The position numbers and the translations under genes are program-made. 38,143 bases of DNA, from the NCBI GenBank assembly GCA_041488395.1, contig JBGPPE010000004.1, positions 1 to 38,143 of the forward strand, in the 5' to 3' direction. How positions within the stretch are numbered: the first letter of the stretch is position 1; each line of letters begins with the position of its first letter. Origin of the DNA: 39-52-133 sp041488395 (GTDB lineage Bacteria; Pseudomonadota; Gammaproteobacteria; Burkholderiales; Gallionellaceae). Of this stretch, positions 26,604-34,578 are shown one piece after another. Below the pieces are notes generated by a model, which saw only the letters and a list, made by a program, of their open reading frames with translations, was not told the origin of the DNA and ran no database searches.

Positions 26604-27857
26604 TCAGGCGATGCGCGAGGCAACTGTGCCTACATCGCGCAAGATGTTTTCCGCCATCGGGCCCGAGCGCCGCTTTTGCTTCTCGCGTTCGAGCTGGCGG
26701 TTGACCAGATTGTGATCGAGATCGAGGAAGGTCACATGTTCGAGCTCATCCTTCAGCGCACGCTGCAGCATCTTGTGCAGCGAAGTTTTGGTAATGGCGC
26801 GCCCGCCCAGCCCGGCGATCACGGTATAGCCATGCAGGTGCAGGCCGGACAGCGCCATGCGCACATCGGTGGCGACAATGCCGCCGATGCCCACGGCCAG
26901 GCTTTTCTCCAGCACCACCACGCGCTTGGCATGCTGCAGGACCTCACGCACCGCCTGCAGCGGAAACGGGCGGAACGAGATGATGCCGAGCACGCCGATC
27001 TTCACTCCCGCCTCGCGCATCTCGTCCACGGTATCCTTGATTGTGCCCAGTACCGAGCCCAGCGCCACCACAATGGTCTCGGCATCTTCGCAGCGATAGG
27101 GCCGCACCAGCCCGCCTGAATCGCGCCCGAAAATCTTGCTGAACTCGGCGGCTTGCTGCGGAATCAGCTCCAGCGCCTGCATCTGCTTGGCATGGGCGAG
27201 ATAGCGCACCTCGGTAAACGCCTCCGGCCCCACCATCGCACCGATGGACACCGGTTCGGCCGGGTCCAGCACCTGGCGCGGCACAAACGGCGGCAGGTAG
27301 GCATCCACCTGCGCCTGCGTGGGCAGGTCCACGCGCTCATAGGCGTGGGTGAGGATAAAGCCGTCCATGCACACCATCACCGGCAGCGACAGCTCTTCGC
27401 CCAGGCGGAACGCCTGGATGTGCAGGTCGAGCGCCTCCTGATTGGTTTCGGCAAACAGCTGGATCCAGCCGCAATCGCGTTGCGACATGGCATCGGAATG
27501 GTCATTCCAGATATTGATCGGCGCGCCGATGGCGCGGTTGGCCACCGTCATCACGATTGGCAGGCCCAGGCCGGAAGCGTTGTACACCGCCTCCACCATG
27601 AACCGCAGGCCCTGCGAGGCTGTTGCGGTATAGGCGCGCGCACCGGCGGCAGAGGCGCCGATGGCCACCGACATCGCGGCGAATTCGGATTCCACGTTGA
27701 TAAACTCGCACGGCTGCAGCTTGCCCGACTTAACCCGCTCGCCCAGGCCCTCGACAATATGCGTCTGCGGCGAAATCGGATAGGCGCAGATCACCTCCGG
27801 CCGGCACAGCGCCACCGCCTCGGCGACCGCGAACGAACCTTCACATTGCTTAAGCAT
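26604..27857 (-). CDS. porA: 2-Oxoacid (pyruvate):ferredoxin oxidoreductase alpha subunit
   Basis: Carries the pyrimidine-binding half of the TPP site. Typical motifs are AYPISPQTHIVE, FINVESEFAAMS (the glutamate that activates TPP), TATASQGLRFMVE and IWNDHSDAMSQRDCGWIQL. The C-terminal domain has VVALGSVLGTIKDTVDEMR and FRPFPLQAV. Complete at 417 residues. The ATG overlaps the end of porG by eight bases and has AGGAGG six bases upstream, so the subunits are translationally coupled. Confidence 0.93.
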   Translation of the reverse strand: MLKQCEGSFAVAEAVALCRPEVICAYPISPQTHIVEGLGERVKSGKLQPCEFINVESEFAAMSVAIGASAAGARAYTATASQGLRFMVEAVYNASGLGLPIVMTVANRAIGAPINIWNDHSDAMSQRDCGWIQLFAETNQEALDLHIQAFRLGEELSLPVMVCMDGFILTHAYERVDLPTQAQVDAYLPPFVPRQVLDPAEPVSIGAMVGPEAFTEVRYLAHAKQMQALELIPQQAAEFSKIFGRDSGGLVRPYRCEDAETIVVALGSVLGTIKDTVDEMREAGVKIGVLGIISFRPFPLQAVREVLQHAKRVVVLEKSLAVGIGGIVATDVRMALSGLHLHGYTVIAGLGGRAITKTSLHKMLQRALKDELEHVTFLDLDHNLVNRQLEREKQKRRSGPMAENILRDVGTVASRIA

Positions 27858-28431
27858 GGGCGGCCTCCTGCATTTTCTGTTTCACAAAATCGTAGGCCGC
27901 GGTGGCCGCCGCGATATTGCCATCGGCCACCTTGCCGGCGAATTTTTCGCGCACCGCAGCGGCGACTGAATCCAGCTGCAGCCGCCCGCTCAGCGCGGCA
28001 AAACCACCGAGCAACACCGCATTCGGCATCGGCCGCCCGACAAACTTGATCGCCAGCTCATTGGCCGGCACCGTGCACATGCGCTCGCTGATGCGGCCCT
28101 GGCTGATCTCGCTGATGCCCAGCTGCTCAAAGCTGCGCGAGGTGTTGATCAGCACATAGCCGTCCTGCTTGAGGCCGCTGAACACATCCACCTGATGCAG
28201 CAATGTCGGGTCCTGGATGATGATGGCATCCGGCTCCATCACCGGTTCGCGCAAGCGTATTTCGCGGTCGGAGATGCGGCAGAAGGAAACCACCGGCGCC
28301 CCGGTGCGCTCCGAGCCGAAGCTGGGAAACGCCTGCGCATGGCTGCCCTGCAGGAAGGCGGCGATCGACAGCATCTCGGCGGCGGTGACCACGCCCTGCC
28401 CGCCGCGACCATGGATTCTGACCTGGAACAT
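27850..28431 (-). CDS. porG: 2-Oxoacid (pyruvate):ferredoxin oxidoreductase gamma subunit
   Basis: First gene of the operon. Family motifs are MFQVRIHGRGGQGVVTAAEML, AQAFPSFGSERTGAPV, IIIQDPTLL and NAVLLGGFAAL. I start it at ATG 28431 (193 residues) because AAGGGGG lies just upstream and homology begins at that residue. The frame opens as far as 28524, but those 31 extra residues are read from the neighbouring REP hairpin and are not part of the family. Confidence 0.93.
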   Translation of the reverse strand: MFQVRIHGRGGQGVVTAAEMLSIAAFLQGSHAQAFPSFGSERTGAPVVSFCRISDREIRLREPVMEPDAIIIQDPTLLHQVDVFSGLKQDGYVLINTSRSFEQLGISEISQGRISERMCTVPANELAIKFVGRPMPNAVLLGGFAALSGRLQLDSVAAAVREKFAGKVADGNIAAATAAYDFVKQKMQEAAHA

Positions 28432-28499
28432 ATCAACCCCCTTCGCACTTGCTACTGATAAACACCGCTCAAGTATGCAGCCGTTCATGTTAATCCCGT

Positions 28500-28530
28500 G
28501 TAGGGCGCAATAACCAACGGGCATTGCGCC
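28500..28530 (+). repeat. REP hairpin (GTAG type), left copy
   Basis: GTAG (28500-28503) is followed by an 8-bp stem, GGCGCAAT (28504-28511) and ATTGCGCC (28523-28530), around an 11-base loop. This is the classic GTAG-plus-hairpin form recognised by RAYT transposases. It is an inverted copy of the element at 29110-29140, differing by one loop base. Confidence 0.85.
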
Positions 28531-28558
28531 GGATGTTCATACCTTACTCGCTGCAGCC

Positions 28559-29088
28559 CTAATCGCCATACTTCAACACTCCCTCGCTACCTCCTGCCCA
28601 ATTCGCCGGATAAACGCCCTCTTTCACCATGCGATGAAATGTTGAAAACGGCCAATCTGCAACACACTGCACCAAGCCATGCTTCATCGGGTTGATGTGC
28701 ACATAATCCATATGCGCCCGATAATCACGTTCATCCCGAATCAAATGTTCCCAATAGCGCCGCTGCCAAATGCCGCGCTCCCCGCGCCGGGCACGTACCG
28801 CCGATAATCTTTCGGTACGCGGCAAGGCCTTGGAAAACTCCATTCTGATCAACCGCCAGCGCGTGGAGAAATTCGCGTCACCGTCCGGCAATTCGATCAC
28901 GCAATGCAGGTGTTCCGGCAACACCACCCAGCCGTGAATCTTGAAAGGATGGCGTTGCCTTACCGACTTCACCACGGCGCGCAATTGTTCGATGTGGCGC
29001 GTCAGCAGATCATTGCCTTGCCTTTGTAGCAGGTTTACGGTGAAGAAATAGGTTCCTCCTGATGCCAGGCGCGACGATAATCAGGCAT
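28559..29088 (-). pseudogene. REP-associated tyrosine transposase (RAYT), frameshifted
   Basis: A Y1 transposase related to IS200/IS605 TnpA. The intact part (28559 to about 29060) has the HUH motif PEHLHCVIELP, GERGIWQRRYWEHLIRDERDY and the Tyr motif YVHINPMKHGLV. Reading upstream in that frame gives GGTYFFTVNLLQRQGNDLLTRH, the conserved N-terminus, but no start. The natural start, ATG 29088 (MPDYRRAWH), is in another frame and meets TAA at 29035-29037. One base appears to be missing around 29055-29064, where a family-like HxGGTYFFT would be expected. It may be inactive, rescued by slippage, or an assembly error. Inverted REP hairpins flank it. Confidence 0.85.
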
Positions 29089-29109
29089 GTCGGCGACCCA
29101 TCAACATAC

Positions 29110-29140
29110 GGCGCAATGCCCGATGGTTATTGCGCCCTAC
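29110..29140 (-). repeat. REP hairpin (GTAG type), right copy
   Basis: On the minus strand this reads GTAG (29140-29137), GGCGCAAT, an 11-base loop AACCATCGGGC and ATTGCGCC. It is the inverted partner of 28500-28530. Its GTAG supplies the TAG stop codon of the hydrogenase protease gene. Confidence 0.85.
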
Positions 29141-29649
29141 GCATGGCAACACTTTTCATTCTCCGTACGAGCTTCCCACGTCTGCAAATCCGCCTGCTGC
29201 AACAATTCCTGCACAAAACCCAATGCCTGATTCATCCGTCCGGCTGCTGCCACTGACAGCGCAGCCCCCAGCTCAAACTGTTCACCGCGCAGGCACAGGA
29301 TAAAGGCAGCTGGTGCAGCCTCATGGTGAATCTGCGCATGCAGCGCCAGCAAAGAATCCGGTGTCAGTGCATGGCTGAACAGGTTCGGCGTTGCGCTTGC
29401 CTCGGCGCGGATAAAGGAAAACGGCACCGGTGTTGCTATCCCCGCATCAATGAACAGAATCAGCTCGCGCCCCTGCATGTCCAGGGTGTTTTCTATCTGC
29501 AGCTGAAAAGCTTCGATCAGCTCAAACTTTGCTTCATCCATACCCTCTGCCTGCAGCCATTGCTCGACCTTGCGCAGCAGCAGCGGTGCCAGCGCATCGT
29601 CGCCGCGTGATTCATTGCCGATGGCAAAAATCAGCACAGGTGCAGTCAT
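29137..29649 (-). CDS. hoxW: [NiFe]-hydrogenase maturation endopeptidase (HoxW type)
   Basis: Cleaves the C-terminal extension of HoxH after nickel insertion. It starts with the family pattern IFAIGNESRGDDALAPLL, whose acidic residues (E13, D17) bind nickel. The second acidic position is in LFIDAG (D68) and a histidine lies in LFSHALTPDSLL. Complete at 170 residues. The ATG overlaps the hoxH stop by four bases. The C-terminus (ENEKCCHA) ends at a TAG that belongs to the adjacent REP element, so the original tail may have been changed by REP insertion. Confidence 0.9.
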   Translation of the reverse strand: MTAPVLIFAIGNESRGDDALAPLLLRKVEQWLQAEGMDEAKFELIEAFQLQIENTLDMQGRELILFIDAGIATPVPFSFIRAEASATPNLFSHALTPDSLLALHAQIHHEAAPAAFILCLRGEQFELGAALSVAAAGRMNQALGFVQELLQQADLQTWEARTENEKCCHA

Positions 29650-31130
29650 CGGCTGAATACCCCGTCACCAGAGCGCATCAGCGTGGATAGCGTGCTTCCT
29701 TCGCTATCCAGCAACTCAACCTGCAGCGGCATCTTGCCGAGCGCATGCGTGGCACAGGACAGGCAGGGATCAAAGGCGCGGATCGCCACCTCGATGTGGT
29801 TGAGCAGGCCTTCGCTGATTTCGCGGCCGTTCAGGTAAGTGCGCGCGACCTGGCGCACCGCCTCGTTCATGGCCTGGTTGTTATGCGTGGTGGAAACAAT
29901 CAGGTTGCACATGGTAACCAGGTCGTTCTCGTCCACACGGTAGTGGTGGATCAGCGTACCGCGCGGCGCCTCGATCACACCCACGCCTTCAGTACCGCGT
30001 TCGCCGCTGGTGACCAGATCAGTGCCCAGAATGTCGTCATCGTGCAGCAGATCCTTGATCGTTTCGGCGGCGAACAGCATTTCGATCATGCGCGCCCAGT
30101 GGTAGGCCAGCGGCGCGTGCATCAGGGTGCCGCTGGAATAATCGAGGAAGGTACGCCGTTCGATTTCGGCCAGCGGGGTGGCGATGCTGTCGCAGTTCTG
30201 CATGCGCGACAGCGGGCCCACGCGATACCAGCCCTGCTCCTTGCCCAGCGCTATCAGGTAGGGAAATTTCATGTAGGTCCACGGCTTGACGTCTTCCTCG
30301 ATCAGCTGGGAGTAGTTCTGGTAATCCACTCCGTCGAACATAATTCCGCCGTTTGCATCACGCCCGCGCAAGGTGCCATGGTAGAGATCAAGCTCGCCGT
30401 TGTTGCCAACAATGGACATCATGTTGGCGCGAAAGGCGCCGAAGCTGTCGTACAAAGCCGGGTTCTGGCTGTGCATCTGCTTGATCAGTTGCACCGCATC
30501 GCGGCTCCATTCCACTATCTGGTAAATGTCCTTAAGCAACTCGTCGCGCTCGGCCAGGGTCAGCGACTTGTTCACCCCGCCGGGAATCGAGCCAGTGCCG
30601 TGGATGCGCTTGCCGGCGGTGTGGCGGATCACCTCCTGGCCGAATTTGCGCAGCAGCACGCCGCGGCGCGCGGTATCCGGGTATTGGGCGGCCACGCCGA
30701 CGATGTTGCGCTTGGCCACATCGCTGTCGAAGCCGAACAACAGATCAGGCGAACACAGGTGAAAGAAGTGCAGCGCGTGCGACTGCAGTATCTGGCCGTA
30801 GTGCATCAGGCGGCGGATTTTTTCTGCGGTGGGAGTCAGGTGTCTGGCGCCGACGATATGGTCCATCGCCTTGGAAGAAGCCAGGTTGTGGCTCACCGGA
30901 CAGATGCCGCACAGGCGCTGCACCATCACCGGCACTTCCCAGTAGGGGCGTCCCTGCACAAATTTTTCAAAGCCGCGAAACTCGACGATGTGCAGACGCA
31001 CCTGGTGCACCTTGTTGTGCTCATCCAGCAGCAGGGTCACCTTGCCATGACCCTCGACGCGGGAAAGCGGGTCAACGGCGACGCGGCGCAGGTTTTCAGG
31101 ATGGGCGGCAGTTTCCAGTGAGTTGCTCAT
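29646..31130 (-). CDS. hoxH: NAD-linked [NiFe]-hydrogenase large subunit HoxH
   Basis: Holds the NiFe(CN)2CO active site. The L1 motif RLCGICPVSHN contains C74 and C77. The L2 motif DPCLSCATH contains C456, C459 and H462. Processing after H462 by HoxW would remove the 32-residue tail starting ALGKMPLQVELL. Overall similarity is to group 3d bidirectional hydrogenases. Begins 10 bases after hoxY. Confidence 0.95.
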   Translation of the reverse strand: MSNSLETAAHPENLRRVAVDPLSRVEGHGKVTLLLDEHNKVHQVRLHIVEFRGFEKFVQGRPYWEVPVMVQRLCGICPVSHNLASSKAMDHIVGARHLTPTAEKIRRLMHYGQILQSHALHFFHLCSPDLLFGFDSDVAKRNIVGVAAQYPDTARRGVLLRKFGQEVIRHTAGKRIHGTGSIPGGVNKSLTLAERDELLKDIYQIVEWSRDAVQLIKQMHSQNPALYDSFGAFRANMMSIVGNNGELDLYHGTLRGRDANGGIMFDGVDYQNYSQLIEEDVKPWTYMKFPYLIALGKEQGWYRVGPLSRMQNCDSIATPLAEIERRTFLDYSSGTLMHAPLAYHWARMIEMLFAAETIKDLLHDDDILGTDLVTSGERGTEGVGVIEAPRGTLIHHYRVDENDLVTMCNLIVSTTHNNQAMNEAVRQVARTYLNGREISEGLLNHIEVAIRAFDPCLSCATHALGKMPLQVELLDSEGSTLSTLMRSGDGVFSR

Positions 31131-31140
31131 GTGGTCACTC

Positions 31141-31695
31141 TCAATCGTAATGCATCAGGCCGTGGCCCAGTTGCGGTTCGCGCCCGGCCAGCAGGTCGGT
31201 CAGCACTTTCCAGATGGCATCGGCCGAGGGCGGGCAACCGGGAATGAAATAGTCGATCTTCACCACCTCATGCAGCGGATACACCTGGTCCAGCGGCAGC
31301 GGCAGCTCGGGGTCGTTGGGTATCTCGCTGCCCGCGGCCAGGCCGGGGCTGGTGTGGTACACCTCCTGCAGAATGATGGGTAGCTCCAGATGGTTGCGCT
31401 GCGCCGGCAGGCCGCCATTGATGGCGCAGGCGCCGACGGAGATCAGCAGCTTGCAGCTGGCGCGGAACTCGAGCAGCACCTGCACATTCTCGTTATTGCA
31501 CAGCCCGCCCTCGATAAAGCCGATGTCGCAGCTACCAATGTGCTTGATGTCGGTCAGCGGCGAGCGGTCGAATTCAATCAGCTCGACCAGCTCGAACAGG
31601 CGCTCGTCGATGTCGAGCAGCGACATATGGCAGCCAAAACAGCCAGCCAGCGAGGTGGTGGCGACTTTCAGTTTGGGTTTGGCGGGTGCGTTCAT
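31141..31695 (-). CDS. hoxY: NAD-linked [NiFe]-hydrogenase small subunit HoxY
   Basis: A short small subunit that carries only the proximal [4Fe-4S] cluster, with ligands C19, C22 (SLAGCFGCHMS), C90 (GACAINGG) and C154 (IPGCPPSADAIW). No Tat signal, so the enzyme is cytoplasmic. 184 residues. An AAGGG site precedes the ATG, so it can start translation on its own after the repeat insertion that separates it from hoxU. Confidence 0.94.
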   Translation of the reverse strand: MNAPAKPKLKVATTSLAGCFGCHMSLLDIDERLFELVELIEFDRSPLTDIKHIGSCDIGFIEGGLCNNENVQVLLEFRASCKLLISVGACAINGGLPAQRNHLELPIILQEVYHTSPGLAAGSEIPNDPELPLPLDQVYPLHEVVKIDYFIPGCPPSADAIWKVLTDLLAGREPQLGHGLMHYD

Positions 31696-31730
31696 CTCAG
31701 CCCTTATTAAACAATGGAAACAACATCTGT

Positions 31731-31905
31731 CCGCAGATTACGCAGATTGACACAGATTATTGAAATCAAACACGACCGTTCGCCCTGAGCGTAGCGTAGC
31801 GGAGTCGAAGGGGAGCGCCCATGCTTCGGCTCCACTGGGGTCAGCACGAGCGGAGCGGATGGAATATCGGTGCAGTTAATCTGCGTCAATCTGCATAATC
31901 TGCGG
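31731..31905. repeat. MITE-like inverted-repeat composite between hoxU and hoxY
   Basis: Left arm 31731-31759 begins CCGCAGATTACGCAG, and right arm 31877-31905 is its inverted copy, matching at 27 of 29 bases. Each arm is itself built of CAGATT-spaced units. The 117-base core has a CGTTCGCCCTGAGC...GAGTCGAAGG segment of the kind scattered between genes in many environmental proteobacterial genomes. The 223-base gap from hoxU to hoxY is unusual in an otherwise overlapping operon. A 71-codon frame across it is an artefact. Confidence 0.75.
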
Positions 31906-31918
31906 ATAAACCCGTCTT

Positions 31919-32632
31919 TCATTTCTCAGCCTCCTCCGTGCTGTTCATGGCACTGATAGCTTGAATATCGTAGGTGCGCTGGCCAATGGGGACATGGAAG
32001 CCCGTGCGCTTCCTGAGGATAACGCCCACCGGGCAGACATGCGCAGCCTTGTCATCAGCCGTGAAATCAGTATCGGCGAGCTGTCCCGATTTTGCATTCA
32101 CAATCAGGTGGGTGTTGATGCCGCGCCCGGCCAGGCCGAAGACGTTCTTGCCATCCACGTCGCGGCTGGCGCGTATGCACAGCGAGCACAGGATGCAGCG
32201 GTTGAAATCGAGCAGGTATTCCGGGTGCGAAGCATCCAGCGGGCGGTCGGGGAAGAAATGGTCGTAATGCGACGACATCATGTTCAGCGCATAGGCCGTG
32301 GCCTGCAGCTGGCAATTGCCGCTCTGCTCGCAGGAAGGGCAGAAATGGTTGCCCTCGACAAACAGCATCTGCAGCAGCGCGCGGCGTTCATCGTTGAGTT
32401 CGGTAGTGTTGCTTTCCACCACCATGCCGTGCTGCGCGTGCTGCGTGCAGGAGGCGGCCTGACGGCCATTGACCTTGACCGTGCACAGCTTGCACGAGCC
32501 GTGCGGCTTGAATTCGGGGTGGTAGCACAGGCGCGGAATATAGACGCCGGCCGCCAGCGCCGCCTGCATGATGGTCTGCCCCTCAGCGCAGGGTATTGCC
32601 TTGCCATCCAGGGTGAAGTTCATCTCGCTCAT
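31919..32632 (-). CDS. hoxU: Hydrogenase diaphorase Fe-S subunit HoxU
   Basis: Carries electrons between HoxY and the flavin subunit HoxF. The N-terminal [2Fe-2S] domain has C36, C47, C50 and C62. The NuoG-like [4Fe-4S] domain has H96, C98, C101 and C107 (HFCPSCEQSGNC). A further cluster uses C146, C149, C152 and C200 (CILCSLC, HVCPVG). 237 residues, as in Ralstonia HoxU. The ATG overlaps the hoxF stop by four bases. Confidence 0.95.
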   Translation of the reverse strand: MSEMNFTLDGKAIPCAEGQTIMQAALAAGVYIPRLCYHPEFKPHGSCKLCTVKVNGRQAASCTQHAQHGMVVESNTTELNDERRALLQMLFVEGNHFCPSCEQSGNCQLQATAYALNMMSSHYDHFFPDRPLDASHPEYLLDFNRCILCSLCIRASRDVDGKNVFGLAGRGINTHLIVNAKSGQLADTDFTADDKAAHVCPVGVILRKRTGFHVPIGQRTYDIQAISAMNSTEEAEK

Positions 32633-34443
32633 GTTGTTTCTCCCGGGTGTGCGCCCCCCAGATGGGAACCGGGGTCGTCGCGCCCGGTCATCTGGCGGGC
32701 CTGCGACAGGGCGCGATCGAGATCAAATGCCGGCTCGAATTGCTGATGGGTAAGGCGCTTGTCATACGCCGGCCGGAATTTGCTGATCGTGTCCAGCACC
32801 GGGTTGCAGGCGGCATGCCCAAGCCCGCAGTGGCTCATGGAGAGCAGCAGCTGGTTGAGCTTTTCGATTTCATTGAAGTCGTAGAGCGAGCCGTGGTTAT
32901 GCGCCAGCTTGTCCATCATGTTTTTCAGCAATGAAGTGCCGACACGGCAAGGCGTGCAGAAGCCGCAGCTTTCGTGCGCGAAGAAATGCACAAAGTTGCG
33001 CGCCACTTCAAACATGTCGCGGCTCTGGTCAAACACCATGAAAGCGCCTGCCGTGGGAATGTCCTCGAACGCAATGCGGCGCGAGTATTCATTCGGAGCC
33101 ACGCACACGCCGGAAGCGCCGCTCACCTGCACTGCCTGCGCGTTGTGTGCACCGCAATCGGCCAGCACCTGCGCCACCGTCACGCCATAGGGATATTCAT
33201 AAATTCCCGGACGCTCGCAGTCGCCGGATACCGACAGCAGCTTGCTGCCGCTGGAGGCTGGCGTGCCGGTAGCGGCAAACCAGTCGCCGCCGTGCAGCGC
33301 GATCAGGCTGCTCGCGGCAAAGGTTTCTACATTGTTCACCACCGTGGGCTGGTCGAGATAGCCGTTGGTCACCGGGAACGGCGGGCGGTTGCGCGGCGTG
33401 CCGCGCTTGCCCTCCAGCGATTCGATCAGCGCCGACTCCTCGCCGCACACATAGGCGCCGGCGCCGAGGTGAATGTCGATGTCAAAATCAAAATCGGCAC
33501 AGCCGAGGATGCTGGTGCCGAGCAGGCGCTGCTCGCGACGGCGCTGCAGCACGATTTGCAGGTGGTCGAGCAGGTAGCGATATTCGCCACGCAGATAGAG
33601 AAAGCCGCGGCGCGCGCCGATAATGCGCGCGCACAGCGTCATGCCTTCGAATACCTGGTCGGCATAGCTGGTGAGCAGCACGCGGTCCTTGAAGGTGCCC
33701 GGCTCGCCCTCGTCGGCATTGCACACCACATAGTGATGCTGGCCGTGTGCCGCGCGGCACGATTCCCATTTGCTGCTGGTAGAAAAGCCCGCGCCACCGC
33801 GGCCGCGCAATTTTGATTTCTTGATCTCGCCCAGGGTTTCAACCGTGCCGCGTGCCAGCAGCGCAGAAAGAGAGGCGCCCGGCAGGTAGTCGCTGTCCAG
33901 CAGGATATCCTTGCGGCGGATGTTGTCTTCAATCACGAACAGCTCGGCTGGCCAGGAGAAAATTGGCACGCGCTTGCGGATCAGCTCACAAATTTTATCG
34001 ATACGCGCCGGCGTCAGCCGGTTGATGGCGATGTTGTTCACCAGCATGGCCGGCCCCTGGTCGCACAGGCCGGTGCAGGAGGTGATGTCTATGCTGACCA
34101 GGCCATCTTCCGACACCTTGCCTGGCTCCAGCCACAGCTGCTCGCACATGTGCTTCAGCAGCCCGGCACTGCCCAGCATGTGGTCGGTGATATTGTCGGA
34201 AAACAGCACGCGGTACTCGCCTTGCGGCTGCAGATAGAGGAAGGAGTAAAACGAAGCCACACCCTCGATTTTCACGCGTGGAATGGCAAGCCGGCTGCTG
34301 AGGTAATCGATGGCGTCAGTGTGGATATAGCCGTAATGTTCCTGCGCTTCACGCAGGATTTGCAGGAGCTGGGTCGCATCACTGCCGCGACGCTCCAGTA
34401 TCTGGTCTAGATAGGTGGCATGCTTATCCGTATCTGCTACCAT
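32629..34443 (-). CDS. hoxF: Hydrogenase diaphorase flavoprotein HoxF with N-terminal HoxE-like domain
   Basis: The NAD(H)/FMN subunit, first gene of hoxFUYH-W. Residues 1-160 are a NuoE/HoxE-like domain (ILREAQEHYGYIH, VASFYSFLYLQPQGEYRV). The NuoF-like part follows, with the FMN/NADH motifs LRGRGGAGFSTSSKW (GRGGAGF 214-220), NADEGEPGTFKDR and GAGAYVCGEESALIESLEGKRG, then the [4Fe-4S] site ESCGFCTPCRVG. This fused layout matches Ralstonia-type NAD-reducing hydrogenase; there is no separate hoxE. The N-terminal domain keeps C123 and C127 (CTGLC) but lacks the usual first Cys pair. ATG 34443 (604 residues) has AAGGAG eight bases upstream; the frame also opens at 34491. Confidence 0.94.
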   Translation of the reverse strand: MVADTDKHATYLDQILERRGSDATQLLQILREAQEHYGYIHTDAIDYLSSRLAIPRVKIEGVASFYSFLYLQPQGEYRVLFSDNITDHMLGSAGLLKHMCEQLWLEPGKVSEDGLVSIDITSCTGLCDQGPAMLVNNIAINRLTPARIDKICELIRKRVPIFSWPAELFVIEDNIRRKDILLDSDYLPGASLSALLARGTVETLGEIKKSKLRGRGGAGFSTSSKWESCRAAHGQHHYVVCNADEGEPGTFKDRVLLTSYADQVFEGMTLCARIIGARRGFLYLRGEYRYLLDHLQIVLQRRREQRLLGTSILGCADFDFDIDIHLGAGAYVCGEESALIESLEGKRGTPRNRPPFPVTNGYLDQPTVVNNVETFAASSLIALHGGDWFAATGTPASSGSKLLSVSGDCERPGIYEYPYGVTVAQVLADCGAHNAQAVQVSGASGVCVAPNEYSRRIAFEDIPTAGAFMVFDQSRDMFEVARNFVHFFAHESCGFCTPCRVGTSLLKNMMDKLAHNHGSLYDFNEIEKLNQLLLSMSHCGLGHAACNPVLDTISKFRPAYDKRLTHQQFEPAFDLDRALSQARQMTGRDDPGSHLGGAHPGETT

Positions 34444-34460
34444 AAAGCTGCTCCTTGATG

Positions 34461-34487
34461 AATGCCCCTTATTGCCTGGTGGGCATT
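34461..34487 (-). promoter_or_regulatory. Inverted repeat in the hoxF leader
   Basis: AATGCCC (34461-34467) and GGGCATT (34481-34487) are perfect 7-base arms with a 13-base spacer, 18 bases before the hoxF ATG. It may form an mRNA hairpin near the ribosome site or bind a regulator. No function can be read directly. Confidence 0.35.
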
Positions 34488-34493
34488 TCACAA

Positions 34494-34509
34494 CATATAA
34501 ACATATATG
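34494..34509. promoter_or_regulatory. Operator-like palindrome between divergent hoxF and hypA
   Basis: CATATA-AACA-TATATG is a perfect 6-base-arm inverted repeat in the 135-base gap between the divergent hox and hyp genes. Its place suits control of both. I see no convincing sigma54 -24/-12 or FNR site nearby. Confidence 0.35.
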
Positions 34510-34578
34510 ACTGGCTGTTACTATCGTAGTCCGATTTATCAGCCAAGCAAAGCGGGATTTTATTGGTGCTTAAATTTT

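Noticed and set aside
29745..31121. 458-codon plus-strand open frame inside hoxH
   Set aside because: Shadow of hoxH, whose active-site motifs are all present on the minus strand.
31707..31922. 71-codon frame between hoxY and hoxU
   Set aside because: It is made entirely of the two inverted-repeat arms and the dispersed core repeat.
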